Part shown: one piece after another, positions 5,953-6,381 of the stretch | How positions within the stretch are numbered: position 1 is the stretch's first letter | Layout of the letters: every line of letters begins with the position of its first letter | Origin: Candidatus Agrococcus pullicola | GTDB taxonomy: Bacteria > Actinomycetota > Actinomycetes > Actinomycetales > Microbacteriaceae | Assembly: GCA_019115685.1 (NCBI GenBank) | Contig: DXDC01000322.1 | Coordinates: forward strand, 1 to 6,381 | Reading direction: 5' to 3' | Length of the DNA stretch: 6,381 bases | Notes under the pieces: generated by a model | What the model was told of the DNA's origin: nothing | Seen by the model: the letters and a program-made list of their open reading frames with translations, nothing else | The model's database searches: none | Translations under genes and position numbers: made by a program

Positions 5953-6381
5953 ATGGGCATCACGATTCTGTTCGTCAGCTTCCTGATACTGCTGCTGATC
6001 GGCATGCCGATCGCGTTCGCACTCGGCATATCGTCGGTGCTAACCGTCTTGGTGACCGGAGTGGTGCCCACGGGCTATCTCACTCAGACGATGTTCGGCT
6101 CCGTCGACTCCTACCCGCTTCTCGCGGTGCCGCTCTTCGTCTTATCGGGCGTCATCATGGAGTACGGCGGGCTGTCTCGAAGACTCATCGACGCGGCCAA
6201 GGCGTTCGTCGGGCACATCACGGGCGGCCTGCCGGCGGTTGCGCTTCTGGCCACCGCTGTGTTCGCGATGCTCAGCGGCTCCGGCCCTGCAACCGTCGCT
6301 GCGATCGGCGGCATCATGATCCCGGCCATGATTCGCGAGGGATACAGCAGGCCGTACAGTGCCGCCGTGCTGGCGACGGCC
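5953..6381 (+). CDS. dctM: TRAP transporter large permease subunit, DctM family, 3'-truncated by the window
   Basis: First 143 residues of the large membrane subunit that carries the ion-coupled transport path. The frame stays open to the last base; full DctM proteins are about 420-430 residues. Family features visible are the hydrophobic start MGITILFVSFLILLLIGMP, then DSYPLLAVPLFVLSGVIMEYGG, FVGHITGGLPA and the strongly conserved FAMLSGSGPATVAAIGGIMIP (split: LSGSGPAT with S108-G-S-G111, then AAIGGIMIP), ending in the EGYSRPYSAAV loop. It starts two bases after the dctQ stop. Together with dctP and dctQ it forms a complete-looking tripartite, sodium- or proton-driven secondary transporter with no ATPase. 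Confidence 0.95.
   Translation, partial: MGITILFVSFLILLLIGMPIAFALGISSVLTVLVTGVVPTGYLTQTMFGSVDSYPLLAVPLFVLSGVIMEYGGLSRRLIDAAKAFVGHITGGLPAVALLATAVFAMLSGSGPATVAAIGGIMIPAMIREGYSRPYSAAVLATA

Overview
The window looks like chromosomal DNA from a high-GC Gram-positive bacterium (Actinomycetota, perhaps Microbacteriaceae or a relative). The clues are the GC-rich coding sequence, the actinobacterial style of the isoprenyl transferase ([12 protein letters not shown] ... [10 protein letters not shown]) and a TRAP solute-binding protein made as a lipoprotein (lipobox LTAC) rather than as a free periplasmic protein. The taxonomic call is an inference.

Left part (1-1823, + strand): three genes overlap head to tail and look like one translationally coupled operon. 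They are the C-terminal 164 residues of a cis-prenyltransferase (UppS family), an ornithine cyclodeaminase/mu-crystallin family protein (joined by TAATG) and a GNAT acetyltransferase (joined by ATGA). A prenyl-diphosphate synthase, an amino-acid-type NAD(P) enzyme and an acyltransferase in one tight operon is not the usual setting of the housekeeping uppS gene.

Middle part (1837-2813): a minus-strand RES-domain protein without an adjacent antitoxin, and a divergent second GNAT acetyltransferase whose start codon is ambiguous.

Right part (2817-6381): a class III PLP aminotransferase of the glutamate-1-semialdehyde aminomutase type on the minus strand, divergent from a tripartite TRAP transporter, dctP-dctQ-dctM, whose large membrane subunit runs off the window. 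The shared intergenic region carries overlapping short palindromes that look like a repressor operator. A GC-rich hairpin lies between dctP and dctQ. The simplest reading is an uptake-and-catabolism divergon for an organic acid that bears, or can receive, an amino group. The substrate cannot be read from the sequence.

No tRNA, rRNA, CRISPR array, insertion sequence or attachment site was seen. No stretch longer than 300 bases lacks a gene.
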